Shown: positions 1 to 9,651 of the stretch, one piece after another
Numbering within the stretch: the first letter of the stretch is position 1
Layout of the letters: every line of letters begins with the position of its first letter
Translations under genes and position numbers: made by a program
Notes under the pieces: generated by a model
Seen by the model: the letters and a program-made list of their open reading frames with translations, nothing else
What the model was told of the DNA's origin: nothing
Databases searched by the model: none
Assembly: GCF_900109605.1 (NCBI RefSeq)
Contig: NZ_FOAM01000002.1
Location: 248,001 to 312,000, forward strand
DNA: 64,000 nt
Reading direction: 5' to 3'
Origin: Xaviernesmea oryzae
Lineage (GTDB): Bacteria > Pseudomonadota > Alphaproteobacteria > Rhizobiales > Rhizobiaceae

Positions 1-27
1 CCTTCGGGACTTGATCCATGGATTTTG

Positions 28-55
28 AAAGGCGCGTTCAGATGCGCCTTTTTCT
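28..55 (+). terminator. Rho-independent terminator of an upstream gene
   Basis: An 8-bp stem (AAAGGCGC paired with GCGCCTTT, loop of 7) is followed by a T-rich tract. It probably ends a rightward gene lying left of the window. Confidence 0.6.
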
Positions 56-128
56 TTGTCTTCCAAATCTATGATGATTGGCTCCGCCAGAAGAGACTGA
101 AATCGATGCAGACGTGCCGCAGGGTATT

Positions 129-722
129 TCAGGAGGGTTGAGCAGTGGACGGTGGCAATTGCTTCAGGGCCTTCACGCCATCAGCGAGATCCGCGGCCTG
201 AGGCCTTCCATGATCGGGCGCTTCGGCTTCCTCGTCAGGCACATGGCGCTTCATCCTGTGCCGGCGTTCAAGCTGATAGATGGCCGTCAGGGTCAGCAGA
301 CAGGCGGCCATTGAGAACAGGGCGACCGGCCAATAGCCGAACCCTATGGCTAGGCCAATGGCGGCCGCCAGCCACATGCTTGCGCCCGTCGTCACGCCGT
401 GAACACGTCCACGCGCCATGACAATCGTGCCGGCTGCCAGAAAGGCGACGCCGCTGGTCACCGCCTCGACAACGCGCATAGGGTCGATGCGCACTTGCTC
501 CCGGCCAAAATCTTCCAGGTGAATGCTTTCCACGGAAATGACGGCGAAAACACAGGCTGCAAGCGACACCAGGATATGCGTGCGCAGGCCGGCCGCCTTG
601 TTGCGCGCTTGTCGCTCATAGCCAATCAGCGCCCCGGAGATGATGGCACCGCAGAAGCGGGCAATCATGACGGGATAGGGAAGGTGCGCATTGGGAAGGA
701 GATCCGCCAGAATTGCATCCAT
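129..722 (-). CDS. MgtC/SapB family membrane protein
   Basis: A 197-residue inner-membrane protein. The first half has the MgtC/SapB signature: a hydrophobic segment with GALIGYERQ, then KAAGLRTHILV, and later the TSGVAFLAAGTI and GVTTGASMWLAAAIGLAIGFG helices. The C-terminal ~50 residues are charged and probably cytoplasmic. MgtC proteins are linked to Mg2+ homeostasis and F-ATPase modulation in intracellular bacteria; the family also contains transporters of unknown substrate, so the role here is open. The internal Met at 722 fits family length better than the start at 788. No Mg2+-responsive leader is visible upstream. Confidence 0.85.
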   Translation of the reverse strand: MDAILADLLPNAHLPYPVMIARFCGAIISGALIGYERQARNKAAGLRTHILVSLAACVFAVISVESIHLEDFGREQVRIDPMRVVEAVTSGVAFLAAGTIVMARGRVHGVTTGASMWLAAAIGLAIGFGYWPVALFSMAACLLTLTAIYQLERRHRMKRHVPDEEAEAPDHGRPQAADLADGVKALKQLPPSTAQPS

Positions 723-944
723 AGGACGCCGAACAGGCCGGGCAGCATAAAGTTTCGTCGGGCGCCGTGACGCTTCTATGACGCCCATGTCCGAGCGCGA
801 CTGCTAGATCTCGCGGGTTTCGCTGCCCGCTCGAAGCGGAACGAAAGCCGGGTGCACACGTTGTTTCGCGGTCGGTGTACCGACCTTTGTATCATCATCT
901 TGCCGGAAAGACCGCTGCCCGCAGACGAAACCCTGGAGCCCGCC

Positions 945-1076
945 ATGCCCATTCCCAACCCGCGCCGCGAGGCAGCAGACACGCAATATCGCTCGTTCAT
1001 GATCCGGGAATTGCTGATCTGGCTGGTGGGAATTCCGGTGCCGATTGCGGCCGTTATCGGCTATCTCGTTCTGTAA
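945..1076 (+). CDS. Small single-pass membrane protein, 43 aa
   Basis: A short frame starting at MPIPNPRRE with a GGAG element about 7 nt upstream. The N-terminal half is polar and the C-terminal half (LLIWLVGIPVPIAAVIGYLVL region) is one hydrophobic helix ending at the C-terminus. No family is recognised. Support comes from the ribosome-binding site and the clean soluble-then-membrane layout. It stands alone between the MgtC-like gene and another tiny frame. Function unknown. Confidence 0.5.
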   Translation: MPIPNPRREAADTQYRSFMIRELLIWLVGIPVPIAAVIGYLVL

Positions 1077-1219
1077 GCGATGCGGTGCTAACGCACGTCA
1101 TTTTCTGGCTGATTTTGCTTGCGTGCCGATAGGCCGCTTTGAACTCGTAAATGGCGTTGTGTTGCTGTGTTTTCGGGTGATGGCTGGCGTTCCGCATTTC
1201 GGTCTGCTCGCAGCCGCGA

Positions 1220-1315
1220 TCAGGCAATGGCGGCCAGCATGGCGAATGTCAGGCCGGAGACTGCAGTCAGCGCTATCATGATTACGATCAGCTCTTTCAT
1301 CATGAACCGATACAT
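1220..1315 (-). CDS. Possible 31-aa hydrophobic peptide
   Basis: A minus-strand frame beginning MYRFMMKELIVIMIALTAVS and ending LAAIA is preceded by AAGGGA about 8 nt before the ATG. It is almost one continuous transmembrane helix after a short basic N-terminus. This layout is seen in bacterial small membrane proteins and type I toxin peptides. No homologue is recognised and no antisense RNA can be shown. The alternative internal start MMKEL gives 27 aa. Confidence 0.35.
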   Translation of the reverse strand: MYRFMMKELIVIMIALTAVSGLTFAMLAAIA

Positions 1316-1566
1316 CGCCGTTTTCCCTTAAGATTCCCGTTTCCGCGCTTGGCGTCATTTACTATTTGGTTATAAATGCGCCGAACCGAAAGATGTTTCA
1401 TTGGACTCACGAGTCTTTGATGATTCGCCCTTTGCGGAGCATGACAGGCAGGTGACGGGATCGATCTGTTAACGGTGTTGGCGGGCGAGACCGATGTGCC
1501 AGCGCTCAGCGGGGCAGAAAGCCACGCCGAGCCATCGGCCGGAGGCGCTGTGTAGTGGAGGATGGA

Positions 1567-1707
1567 ATGAAGCAGATCTCGATGCCCGCAGGGCTGATTT
1601 TCATCATCTGCCTGACGGCGCTTGTCTGCACGCTGGCTCTGGTGCCGCGCCGTTCCTTTTCGCCTGCGATCGGCATGGACCGCGAAATCGTCTCGCTTTC
1701 GCGCTAG
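1567..1707 (+). CDS. Small membrane protein, 46 aa
   Basis: The frame starts MKQISMPAGL after a strong GGAGG about 7 nt upstream. Residues 8-26 form one hydrophobic helix, followed by a basic stretch (PRRS) and a polar tail ending IVSLSR. The basic residues after the helix suggest the C-terminus stays in the cytoplasm. No family recognised. It converges with the next gene on the opposite strand, leaving only a few bases between them. Confidence 0.55.
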   Translation: MKQISMPAGLIFIICLTALVCTLALVPRRSFSPAIGMDREIVSLSR

Positions 1708-1710
1708 GAT

Positions 1711-1980
1711 CTACTGCAGGGTCGGCACGTCACCATCCAGGAAGAAAGACTTGATGCCGTCGCGCTGAACCGTGGCGAGAAATTCGTCGAACGCCTCCCG
1801 ATCCGTCGGGAACGGTTCGTCCCATTCGGTCACGTCGTCATCCGGCGTGACGACGGCCAGCCGCCAGTCAAGCTGCGTGCCGGCCGGCCGGGAAATATCC
1901 ACCAGCACCGTCAGCCCATCCTCGGTGAATTCCCCCGCCAGCTCCGAATATTCCAGGTCGGGCTCGTTGTCGTTGGCCAT
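1711..1980 (-). CDS. Acidic hypothetical protein, 89 aa
   Basis: A small acidic soluble protein (MANDNEPDLEYSELAG start, DGDVPTLQ end) preceded by a very strong AAGGAGGAG at the right distance, so the start is secure. It is rich in Asp and Glu with a WRLAVV strand-like core, and has no signal peptide or membrane segment. I do not recognise a named family; it resembles the short conserved hypothetical proteins common in Rhizobiaceae. Monocistronic by context. Confidence 0.7.
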   Translation of the reverse strand: MANDNEPDLEYSELAGEFTEDGLTVLVDISRPAGTQLDWRLAVVTPDDDVTEWDEPFPTDREAFDEFLATVQRDGIKSFFLDGDVPTLQ

Positions 1981-2359
1981 GTCGCTCCTCCTTGGATCCG
2001 GACGTCAAGCGCAGCATCTGCGCGCCTGTCAAGAGACAGCCCTACCGCATCCGCCCCTCGATCGGAATCCATGAAGAGACATATGCAGTGATTTTCGCTG
2101 TTCCGGCATCCTGCGTTTGATCAAGGCAGGATACCGGCGAGCAAGATGCCCATCTTGCGGGTGCTGCAGTCGGGCGAGCAGACCATGATCTGCCGAACGG
2201 GCTTCGACGGGCAGAGTTCGACCGGCGCTGTTTCGCTATAGCTATTGGGTGGCGATCCGCTGCGTTAGGCTGCAGAAGGCGAGGGGCGGATCCTGCATTG
2301 CCGGTCCGCTGCGTATAGAGCGCCCGCCGCTTTCGCACGACAGGCTACACTGCATGCCT
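1981..2359. other. Intergenic region, nothing recognised
   Basis: The stretch holds only frames with low-complexity Arg/Ala/Ser composition and no ribosome-binding site. No RNA gene or convincing terminator was seen. Confidence 0.5.
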
Positions 2360-2653
2360 TTAGAACACGGGCGGATGGCAGACCTTGACGAAGCGCGTTC
2401 CCTGCCAGTCCGTCACCTTCAGAAGACCGCATTCCAGTCCGGTCCATTGCGCCACGACGATGCGCCGGGGATGATGGCGATGGTGGTGACGGACCGCGTG
2501 ATGGCGATAAGCCTTGTGGCGCACGACATGCTTGTAGGGCACCGGCTCGACATAGCCGACGGGGTCCGCGGCCTTGGCTGATGACGGTATGGCAAAGGGC
2601 AGCGCAACGACGGCAAGAGCGGCAGTAAGCAAGGTGAGACGCGGCAGCTGCAT
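2360..2653 (-). CDS. Secreted histidine-rich small protein, 97 aa
   Basis: The start at MQLPRLTLLT follows AGGAG. A Sec signal peptide (residues 1-28, cleavage likely after SSAKA) leads a mature chain of about 69 residues. The middle is dense in His and Arg (RHHAVRHHHRHHPRR), followed by a short domain with two cysteines (GLECGLL, VKVCHPP) that could form a disulfide in the periplasm. The His block suggests divalent-metal binding, but this is inference. Such short secreted His-rich proteins are common in Rhizobiaceae and uncharacterised. Confidence 0.65.
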   Translation of the reverse strand: MQLPRLTLLTAALAVVALPFAIPSSAKAADPVGYVEPVPYKHVVRHKAYRHHAVRHHHRHHPRRIVVAQWTGLECGLLKVTDWQGTRFVKVCHPPVF

Positions 2654-2893
2654 CGATCTTTCTCCTGATAACATTCTTCTGCCTGATTTAGCGCAGCCGC
2701 AACACACGGCCAGAGGCTGCCGCTGCAAGAAAACGACGTCTCGATCCGGTCGAGCGACGCCGTCTGCGGCGCCGGCCAGTGCGCTTTTCAGGCTTACCAA
2801 CAAAAATGCCCCGTCACGGGCTTGACCCCCGCCAGCCCCCCGTGCATATGAACCGCCCATGCCCCGGCGCCGCTCAGCGGCCACCTGCATCGG

Positions 2894-2969
2894 GAGCGCG
2901 TAGCTCAGTCGGTAGAGCAACTGACTTTTAATCAGTAGGTCCTGGGTTCGAATCCCAGCGCGCTCACCA
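2894..2969 (+). tRNA. tRNA-Lys (anticodon UUU)
   Basis: A complete cloverleaf: a 7-bp acceptor stem GAGCGCG/CGCGCTC, D-arm GCTCAGTCGGTAGAGC, anticodon stem ACTGA/TCAGT with loop CTTTTAA giving anticodon TTT, T-arm with GGTTCGAATCC, discriminator A and an encoded CCA (2967-2969). No integrase or attachment-site duplication is visible beside it. Confidence 0.97.
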
Positions 2970-3090
2970 AGATAAGTCCCTCGATACAGAAACACCCGAT
3001 TGGATTGCTATAAAAGATCCGGCTTGATCGTCGATCCATCAGGATCGCGGGTATCGGCCTGTCGCATGCGCGCCTTGCAAAAGGCTTTCG

Positions 3091-3597
3091 CTAGAACTTT
3101 CGAATGAAGAAGCGCTCGGTCGCCTTTACCGCCTTGGGAATATCGCGAAATGGCGACACCCGTCGGAAGCCCGTGGATTGATAGAGGGTGAGGGCGGCGT
3201 GCATGTAGACCGTCGTCTGAACCAGGACCGCCGTTTGCCGGTGTTGCTCAGCAAAGGTTAGCGCCGATGCAAGCAGACGCCGGCCAATCCCTTGTCCACG
3301 CCCCGCTGGATCGACGTAGACGCTGTGCAGCTCCATGCGATGCTCATCGAAAGGAGCGATGCCGAGGCAGCCGAGCAGGGCGTCATCGTCATACGCCAAA
3401 AGCAGCGTGGCCGACATGTTGTTGAATTTTTGCTTGAGCGCGCTGGCATGTTCATCGGCGTGGAAGAGGCTGAGCACCAGCGCAGGGTCCAGCCCCTGCG
3501 CGCCGCCCTGTGCCGCATCCCAGGCGGCGAAATGCCCAAGCAGCGCTTCGGCGGCCCCGTAATCCCGATCTGTCTCGGCAGCTGTGATGGCGATCAT
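3091..3597 (-). CDS. GNAT family N-acetyltransferase
   Basis: A 168-residue acetyl-CoA-dependent acetyltransferase. The acetyl-CoA pyrophosphate loop is clear (VDPAGRGQGIGRRLL, motif A, near residues 96-110), preceded by the ELHSVYV strand and followed by ALTLYQSTGFRRV near the C-terminus. The substrate cannot be predicted. The gene is alone, downstream of tRNA-Lys on the opposite strand. The upstream ribosome-binding site is weak, so the exact start is less certain than the family. Confidence 0.85.
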   Translation of the reverse strand: MIAITAAETDRDYGAAEALLGHFAAWDAAQGGAQGLDPALVLSLFHADEHASALKQKFNNMSATLLLAYDDDALLGCLGIAPFDEHRMELHSVYVDPAGRGQGIGRRLLASALTFAEQHRQTAVLVQTTVYMHAALTLYQSTGFRRVSPFRDIPKAVKATERFFIRKF

Positions 3598-3735
3598 GAG
3601 CAGAGTTTCTGGAATGGATGAAGCAGGCGGCTTGGGCGCTTCGCCATGTCATTGATCACCGACGAAAGGACGATACGCGCCTGTTGGAGTGGCGAAAATC
3701 ACCGTGAAGTTCAGCCTGATGCTTCGAACGTGAAA

Positions 3736-3762
3736 CATCCGGACGCAGGACGCGTCCGGATG
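3736..3762 (-). terminator. Hairpin downstream of nrdJ
   Basis: A perfect 11-bp stem (CATCCGGACGC/GCGTCCGGATG, 5-nt loop) lies about 100 bp past the nrdJ stop. Read leftward it is followed by a short TTTC tract, so it may terminate nrdJ weakly or protect its 3' end. Confidence 0.5.
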
Positions 3763-3862
3763 CCTATGCTTGAAGCGGTTGCTACGGTGCTGCAAAAGAG
3801 CCCCTGAACCGGCTGGTGGAGGCAGGTCGCCGGCTGAAAAAGACCCGGCGACACCGCCCCTA

Positions 3863-6800
3863 TCAGCTGCAGCCGCTGGTCGCCCCGCAGGTGTCGCACT
3901 TCTCGCAGGTGCCGTTTCGCACCATGGTGAAGTTCTGGCACTCCGAGCACATATTGCCGGTATAGCCCTGGGCGATCGAGCGCATGCGCCGTTCGTTTTC
4001 CACCTTTTTGGCGTCAGCCTTCGCGTTGGTCGCCTCGGCGGCCGCCTGCTCGGTGAAGAGGGCCGTCAGGGTTTCCGTCTCGTCCTCGGCGATCTCTTCG
4101 GCCAGTTCCTTGGCACGCTCCTCATAGTCGCGCTTGAAGGCGACGACCTCCGAGGTGGCGATGGCGCCGACGGTTTCGAGCTTGCGCACGGTGTTGCCGG
4201 TAATCGCCGTCACCGTGGCGCTGGCCTTGGCGGGAGCACTGGCCGCGGCACCGCGCGGCTCGCTGCCGGCGGCCGAGGCAGTGGACACCAGCGTCGGCTT
4301 GTAGCCCCGCGTCAGGCCCTTGGAGACGACATCCGCCTTGCCTTCCGAAACACCACGGCCGAGCGCGGTGGCGGAGAAGTCGGAGGTGTCGACATGTGCG
4401 AGGTCATGACGGCCGAGATAGGAGATCGCCAGCTCGCGGAAGACATAGTCGAGGATCGAGGTGGCGTTCTTGATCGCGTCATTGCCGGTCACCATGCCCG
4501 CCGGCTCGAACTTGGTGAAGGTGAAGGCATCGACATATTCTTCGAGCGGCACGCCATATTGCAGGCCGAGCGAGACGGAGATGGCGAAGTTGTTGATGAA
4601 GGCGCGCAGCGCCGAACCTTCCTTGTTCATGTCGAGGAAGATTTCGCCAAGCCGGCCGTCATCATATTCGCCCGTGCGCAGGAAGATCGTGTGGCCGCCG
4701 ATCTTGGCCTTCTGGGTGTAACCCTTCCGGCGCGACGGCAGCTTTTCCTGGCTGCGGATAACGCGCTCGACCACGCGCTCGATGATCTTCTCCGTCACCG
4801 TGACAGCCTGGGCGGCGGCTGGCAGTTGGAGCAGCTCCTCCAGCGCATCCTCGTCGTCCTCATCCTCGATCAGTGAGGCGTTGAGCGGCTGGGACAGCTT
4901 GGAGCCATCGCGATAGAGCGCATTGGCCTTCAGCGCCAGCTTCCAGGAGAGCATGTAGGCCTTGCCGCAATCCTCGACCGTCGCCTCGTTCGGCATGTTG
5001 ATCGTCTTGGAGATCGCGCCGGAGATGAAGGGCTGGGCCGCCGCCATCATGCGGATGTGGCTTTCCACCGAGAGATAGCGCTTGCCGATCTTGCCACAGG
5101 GATTGGCGCAGTCGAACACCGAAAGGTGCTCGGCCTTCAGGAAGGGGGCGCCTTCCAGCGTCATCGCGCCGCACACATGGATATTGGCGGCCTCGATGTC
5201 CTTCTTCGAGAAGCCGATATGGTCGAGCAGGTTGAAGCTGACATCGGCCAATTGCTCGTCGGACACCTTCAGCGTGGTCTTCAGGAAGTCGGCGCCGAGC
5301 GTCCACTGGTTGAAGACGAACTTGATGTCGAAAGCAGCCTTGGTCGCGGCGTTGATCGCCTCGATCTTCTCGTCGGTGAAGCCCTTGGCGCGCAGCGTCG
5401 AGGGGTTGATCGCCGGCGCCTGGTTGATGTTGCCATGGCCGACGGCATAGGCCTCGATCTCGGCCAGCTGGCTTTCCGAATAGCCGAGCGTGCGCAAGGC
5501 TTCCGGCACGGCGCGGTTGATGATCTTGAAATAGCCGCCGCCGGCCAGTTTCTTGAACTTCACCAGTGCGAAATCGGGCTCGATGCCGGTGGTGTCGCAA
5601 TCCATGACAAGGCCGATCGTGCCGGTCGGCGCGATCACGGTCGTCTGGGCATTGCGATAGCCGTTCTGCTCGCCGAGCGAGACGGCCTTGTCCCAGGCGG
5701 CCACAGCGTGCGCGATCAGATCCTGATCCGGGCAATCGCCATGGATCAGTGCCACGGGATCGACGCTCAGGCCCTCGTAGCCCTTGCTCTCGCCGCGGGC
5801 GGCGCGGGCATGGTTACGCATCACGCGCAGCATGTTCTCGCGGTTCGGGGCAAAGCCGGGGAAGGGGCCGAGTTCGCCGGCCATCTCTGCCGAGGTGGCG
5901 TAGGACACACCGGTCATGATCGCCGTCAGCGCGCCGGCAATCGCCCGGCCCTCGGTCGAGTCATAGGGAATGCCCGAGGACATCAGGAGGCCGCCGATAT
6001 TGGCATAGCCGAGGCCGAGCGTGCGGTATTCGTAGGAGAGCTGGGCAATTTCCTTGGAGGGGAACTGCGCCATCATCACCGAGACTTCGAGCACGACGGT
6101 CCAGAGACGCACGGCATGTTCGTAATCGGCGATGTTGATGCGCTTGGTCGCGGCATCCTTGAACTGTATGAGGTTCAGCGACGCCAGATTGCAGGCCGTA
6201 TCATCCAGGAACATATATTCCGAGCACGGATTGGAGGCACGGATCGGGCCGGCCGCCGGGCAGGTGTGCCAGTCGTTCATGGTGGTGTTGAAGTGCAGGC
6301 CCGGATCGGCCGAAGCCCAGGCGGCGTAGGAAATCTGTTCCCACAGCTCGCGCGCCCTCAGCGTCTTGACCACGCGGCCGTCCTTGCGCGCCGTCAGGTT
6401 CCAGCTGCCGTCGCTTTCCACCGCGCGCAGGAAGTCGTCCTTCAGCGAGACGGAATTGTTGGAGTTCTGGCCGGAAACGGTGAGATAGGCTTCCGAGTCC
6501 CAATCGGTGTCATAGGTCTTGAATTCGAGATCCTTATAGCCCTGCTGGGCGAACTGGATCACGCGCTTGACGTAGTTTTCCGGAACCGAGGCTTTCTTGG
6601 CCGCGCGGATCTCGCGCTTCAGCGCCGGGTTCTTGGCCGGATCGAAGCAATCGTCGCCATCGCCCTCGCAATTGATGCAGGCCTTCATGATCGACTTCAG
6701 GTGCTTGGAGACGATCTTGGAGCCAGTGACGAGCGCCGCCACCTTCTGCTCTTCCTTGACCTTCCAGTTGATATAGGCCTCGATATCGGGATGGTCGATA

Positions 6801-7651
6801 TCGACCACGACCATCTTGGCCGCGCGGCGCGTGGTGCCGCCCGACTTGATGGCACCGGCCGCCCGGTCGCCGATCTTCAGGAAGCTCATCAGGCCGGACG
6901 ACTTGCCGCCGCCCGAAAGCTTCTCGCCTTCGCCGCGCAGATGGCTGAAGTTGGAGCCCGTGCCCGAGCCATATTTGAACAGGCGCGCCTCGCGCACCCA
7001 CAGATCCATGATGCCGCCCTCATTGACGAGGTCGTCCTGCACCGACTGAATGAAGCAGGCATGCGGCTGCGGGTGCTCATAGGCCGAGGCCGAGCGCGTC
7101 AGCGTGCCGGTGAAGGGATCGACATAGAAATGGCCCTGGCCAGGGCCATCGATGCCATAGGCCCAATAAAGCCCCGTGTTGAACCATTGCGGCGAATTCG
7201 GCGCAGCGCGCTGGGTGGCCAGCATATAGGCAAGCTCGTCGCGAAACGCGCTGGCGTCTTCCTCGGTGGCGAAATAGCCGCCCTTCCAGCCCCAATAGGT
7301 CCAGGTGCCGGCCAGGCGATCGAAGACCTGCCGCGCATCGGTTTCCGAACCGTATCGCGCCTCTTCCGGCAGCGCCTTCAACGCCTTTTCATCGGCCACG
7401 GAGCGCCAGAGGAAGGAAGGAACGTCGTTCTCCTCGACTTTCTTCAGCCGTGCCGGAACGCCGGCCTTGCGGAAATATTTCTGCGCGAGAATGTCGGCCG
7501 CGACCTGGCTGAACTGCTCAGGCACGTCGATGTCGGCCAGCCGGAACACGATGGACCCATCCGGATTGCGGATTTCGCTGATCGCCTTGCGGAAGGCGAT
7601 CTCTGCATAGGCCGACTGCCCGGCCTTGGTGAAACGGCGTTCGATCTTCAT
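3863..7651 (-). CDS. nrdJ: Adenosylcobalamin-dependent ribonucleotide reductase (class II)
   Basis: A 1262-residue class II reductase that makes deoxyribonucleotides from ribonucleotides using a B12-derived radical, with no oxygen requirement. Visible motifs are the NPCSEY active-site loop with [12 protein letters not shown] (middle of the protein), IAPTGTIGL and the [12 protein letters not shown] region. The C-terminal Cys-rich tail ([20 protein letters not shown]) corresponds to the redox-active and zinc-binding tail of long NrdJ proteins. The length fits the long rhizobial form. It is monocistronic. Two NrdR-type boxes lie about 155-200 bp upstream; no cobalamin riboswitch B12 box was seen in the leader. 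Confidence 0.97.
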   Translation of the reverse strand: MKIERRFTKAGQSAYAEIAFRKAISEIRNPDGSIVFRLADIDVPEQFSQVAADILAQKYFRKAGVPARLKKVEENDVPSFLWRSVADEKALKALPEEARYGSETDARQVFDRLAGTWTYWGWKGGYFATEEDASAFRDELAYMLATQRAAPNSPQWFNTGLYWAYGIDGPGQGHFYVDPFTGTLTRSASAYEHPQPHACFIQSVQDDLVNEGGIMDLWVREARLFKYGSGTGSNFSHLRGEGEKLSGGGKSSGLMSFLKIGDRAAGAIKSGGTTRRAAKMVVVDIDHPDIEAYINWKVKEEQKVAALVTGSKIVSKHLKSIMKACINCEGDGDDCFDPAKNPALKREIRAAKKASVPENYVKRVIQFAQQGYKDLEFKTYDTDWDSEAYLTVSGQNSNNSVSLKDDFLRAVESDGSWNLTARKDGRVVKTLRARELWEQISYAAWASADPGLHFNTTMNDWHTCPAAGPIRASNPCSEYMFLDDTACNLASLNLIQFKDAATKRINIADYEHAVRLWTVVLEVSVMMAQFPSKEIAQLSYEYRTLGLGYANIGGLLMSSGIPYDSTEGRAIAGALTAIMTGVSYATSAEMAGELGPFPGFAPNRENMLRVMRNHARAARGESKGYEGLSVDPVALIHGDCPDQDLIAHAVAAWDKAVSLGEQNGYRNAQTTVIAPTGTIGLVMDCDTTGIEPDFALVKFKKLAGGGYFKIINRAVPEALRTLGYSESQLAEIEAYAVGHGNINQAPAINPSTLRAKGFTDEKIEAINAATKAAFDIKFVFNQWTLGADFLKTTLKVSDEQLADVSFNLLDHIGFSKKDIEAANIHVCGAMTLEGAPFLKAEHLSVFDCANPCGKIGKRYLSVESHIRMMAAAQPFISGAISKTINMPNEATVEDCGKAYMLSWKLALKANALYRDGSKLSQPLNASLIEDEDDEDALEELLQLPAAAQAVTVTEKIIERVVERVIRSQEKLPSRRKGYTQKAKIGGHTIFLRTGEYDDGRLGEIFLDMNKEGSALRAFINNFAISVSLGLQYGVPLEEYVDAFTFTKFEPAGMVTGNDAIKNATSILDYVFRELAISYLGRHDLAHVDTSDFSATALGRGVSEGKADVVSKGLTRGYKPTLVSTASAAGSEPRGAAASAPAKASATVTAITGNTVRKLETVGAIATSEVVAFKRDYEERAKELAEEIAEDETETLTALFTEQAAAEATNAKADAKKVENERRMRSIAQGYTGNMCSECQNFTMVRNGTCEKCDTCGATSGCS

Positions 7652-7805
7652 GGCTGTAGGTCCTCGTGTCCCTTTGCACCCTGGCTCCCTAGGGAGAGCG
7701 GATGCTGCGACTGTCCGTCGAAATTAAACTCGTGCCTGAAAGCACAGGTGCTCCGTCCGGCCACGCGTATGCGGCCAGGGGCGATCATCGTAAGGATGCT
7801 TAATC

Positions 7806-7821
7806 GCATCATATATAGTGT
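7806..7821 (-). promoter_or_regulatory. NrdR-type box 1 upstream of nrdJ
   Basis: The 16-bp site has the ATATAT core and a perfect right half (AGTGT) of the palindromic NrdR box; the left half is degenerate. NrdR is the ATP/dATP-sensing zinc-ribbon repressor of ribonucleotide reductase genes. Confidence 0.65.
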
Positions 7822-7837
7822 AGTCTAGCCTGTCTGC

Positions 7838-7853
7838 CTACTAGATATGGTAA
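7838..7853 (-). promoter_or_regulatory. NrdR-type box 2 upstream of nrdJ
   Basis: A weaker box (core AGATAT, about 10 of 16 consensus positions) whose centre is 32 bp from box 1. NrdR operators usually occur as pairs about three helical turns apart, so the spacing adds support. Confidence 0.5.
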
Positions 7854-8095
7854 CAAACCTGATTTCGCATTTGTTCCGGAGGATGAGAATTTTTAACGGC
7901 GACATGGTTCACGGCAGCCTTTGCAGGCAGCGGCTCCGGTTGGTGCAAAAGGTGAGGCTTCAGGCGAGCCGGCACAGGGCGCGGACCCCGCTTGTCAAAG
8001 CGTGCGGGCGTCATGCCTGCATGAAATTGATTAACTGTGAGTCAGGCCCAAGCGTCAAGGGTTTGCGTGTTATCGTCCACTGCCCATCTACATCT

Positions 8096-8224
8096 TGTGG
8101 ATAAGCCGGCTCATGACAGAATCAAGAAAATCAGAGACTTGGGGGCGGTGTTGCGCTTCAGGCCAGATTGTTCCCCGAATTCTTGGGGATAAGATGTCGT
8201 TGTCGCCAAAGATTTTCATCCACA
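8096..8224. other. Cluster of DnaA-box-like sites
   Basis: One perfect box (TGTGGATAA at 8096-8104, reverse of TTATCCACA) and two sites one mismatch away (TGGGGATAA at 8184-8192, TCATCCACA at 8216-8224) lie within 129 bp. They could titrate or bind DnaA, or affect nrdJ, whose start is 445 bp away. No other origin features are recognised. Confidence 0.45.
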
Positions 8225-8349
8225 AGAAGGCGCGCATCGCCTTCATGTGGAGCAGGGGGCAGTCAACGGGGCGGTTGGCTCAAGCCAAGAGGCGCCAGAT
8301 TGCCGTGCTGCGATCGCTACGCGCTCTTCCACACGCCCGTCTGGCGGGC

Positions 8350-8847
8350 TCAGCCCATATGCCCCTTGGCAATCGGCTCCTGATAGGTAAAGCCCATATC
8401 CCAGGGGAAATAGATCCATGTGTCCTGACTCACCTCCGTGACGAAGGTATCGATCATCGGCACGCCCTGCGGCTTGGCATAAACGCAGGCAAAGTGAGCC
8501 TTGGGCAGAAGGTTGCGCACCTCCCTTGCCGTCTTGCCGGTATCGGTCAGATCGTCGACCACCAACACGCCGTCGCCGTCTTCCGACATCAGCGCTTCGG
8601 TAATGCCCTTCAGCATCATCATCTCGCCCTGGTTGGCGTAATCATGATAGGAGGCGATGCAGACCGTCTCGATCAGGCGGATGTTGAGCTCGCGCGAAAT
8701 GATCGCCGCCGGCACCAAGCCGCCGCGCGTAATGCAGACAATCGCGCGAAAATCCCGCTTCAGGCCCGACAGCCGCCATGCCAATGCACGGGCGTCACGA
8801 TGAAACTGGTCCCACGACACGGGAAAGGCTTTTTCGGGCAGGGACAT
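8350..8847 (-). CDS. gpt: Xanthine phosphoribosyltransferase
   Basis: A 165-residue purine-salvage enzyme converting xanthine or guanine plus PRPP to the nucleotide. The PRPP-binding loop is intact ([15 protein letters not shown], near residues 92-106), as is the N-terminal [17 protein letters not shown] loop. The WIYFPWDMG segment near the C-terminus is typical of Gpt. A GGAG precedes the ATG. It is a single leftward gene. Confidence 0.93.
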   Translation of the reverse strand: MSLPEKAFPVSWDQFHRDARALAWRLSGLKRDFRAIVCITRGGLVPAAIISRELNIRLIETVCIASYHDYANQGEMMMLKGITEALMSEDGDGVLVVDDLTDTGKTAREVRNLLPKAHFACVYAKPQGVPMIDTFVTEVSQDTWIYFPWDMGFTYQEPIAKGHMG

Positions 8848-9047
8848 GACGGGGCTCCAGAAATCGGCAAAACAGGTAGATCGGCGAAAACAGCGTGCGC
8901 GCAGTCATTCCCGCATGGCGGAAGCGCCTCGCGCAAGCCACCGGTTTTGCGGCAATCTCAAGCCAGTTTCAAGCAGGTGCGATTCGTTTGACGGACCTTG
9001 TTCAAGGCTTTTTCAGCCAAGCTCACGCCGACGATCCAGAGGCCGTC

Positions 9048-9132
9048 TGGTGCGGACGACGGGGGTCGAACCCGTATACCCTGAGGTGAGGGATTTTAAG
9101 TCCCTTGCGTCTACCAGTTTCGCCACGTCCGC
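9048..9132 (-). tRNA. tRNA-Leu (anticodon UAA)
   Basis: The 85-nt minus-strand gene has a perfect 7-bp acceptor stem (GCGGACG/CGTCCGC), anticodon stem AGGGA/TCCCT with loop CTTAAAA (anticodon TAA), a long variable arm as expected for class II tRNA, T-arm GGGTTCGACCCC and an encoded CCA at 9048-9050. Confidence 0.96.
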
Positions 9133-9651
9133 ATTCAAAGGCTTCAATAACTTAGCCTGCCGTCCGATGGAAGGGCTGCTCAACGCGATTTGTGTTGTGC
9201 AAATCAGGTTCGCCTCACGCCCTTGCGACCACGTCTGAGCACGTTATTCCGGGCATCACGATGCCGATGGATATGTCAACCAAATGGCAGGACAGCGCTC
9301 AAGCATATCCGCCGAGCGGCCGACGTCATGTCAAACGCCGAACGAATTTTCTGCTTAAAATTGTCTTGAAATTGTCGAGAAGACCGGAGGCGCCCAATCG
9401 GGTTCGTGTCGACGCAAGATCAACGTGCGCGATATCGATGTCGTTTACCATAAGGCACTGATGTGATGGACGGACAATCATCACACAATCATTTTGATTG
9501 TAGAAATCCGAGCCGCAATCAGGTGGCGGCGGAGAGGCGTGGAAGTGAGCGGGATGAGCGAGAAGGTCCAAAGGGCAGCTGCCACGACAAGACGAAGCGC
9601 GTTCTTTGAAGCCTTGCTTACGGCAATCCGGCGCGGATGCGGCGCAGGGCG
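9133..9651. other. Intergenic region, nothing recognised
   Basis: About 520 bp between tRNA-Leu and a small gene. Minus-strand frames exist but have no ribosome-binding site or recognisable domain. No integrase or tRNA-fragment repeat marks an integration site. Confidence 0.5.

Larger units (their letters stand above)
7652..8349. other. Long intergenic region between nrdJ and gpt
   Basis: About 700 bp without a credible gene. It contains the nrdJ leader and NrdR-type boxes (7806-7853) and a cluster of DnaA-box-like words (8096-8224). A palindrome GCTCCCTAGGGAG sits in the nrdJ leader near 7683-7697. Open frames here lack ribosome-binding sites and family features. Confidence 0.6.

Noticed and set aside
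2894-3090. Integration site at tRNA-Lys
   Set aside because: No duplicated tRNA 3' end and no integrase were seen nearby.
7652-7800. Cobalamin riboswitch in the nrdJ leader
   Set aside because: The conserved B12-box and core elements were not found on the minus strand; only a short palindrome is present.
5057-7828. A 923-codon open frame on the plus strand opposite nrdJ
   Set aside because: The whole frame mirrors nrdJ codons and has no domain or ribosome-binding site.
8096-8224. Chromosomal replication origin
   Set aside because: DnaA-like words are clustered, but there is no neighbouring dnaA, hemE, maf or parAB and no AT-rich unwinding element; kept only as a cluster of sites.
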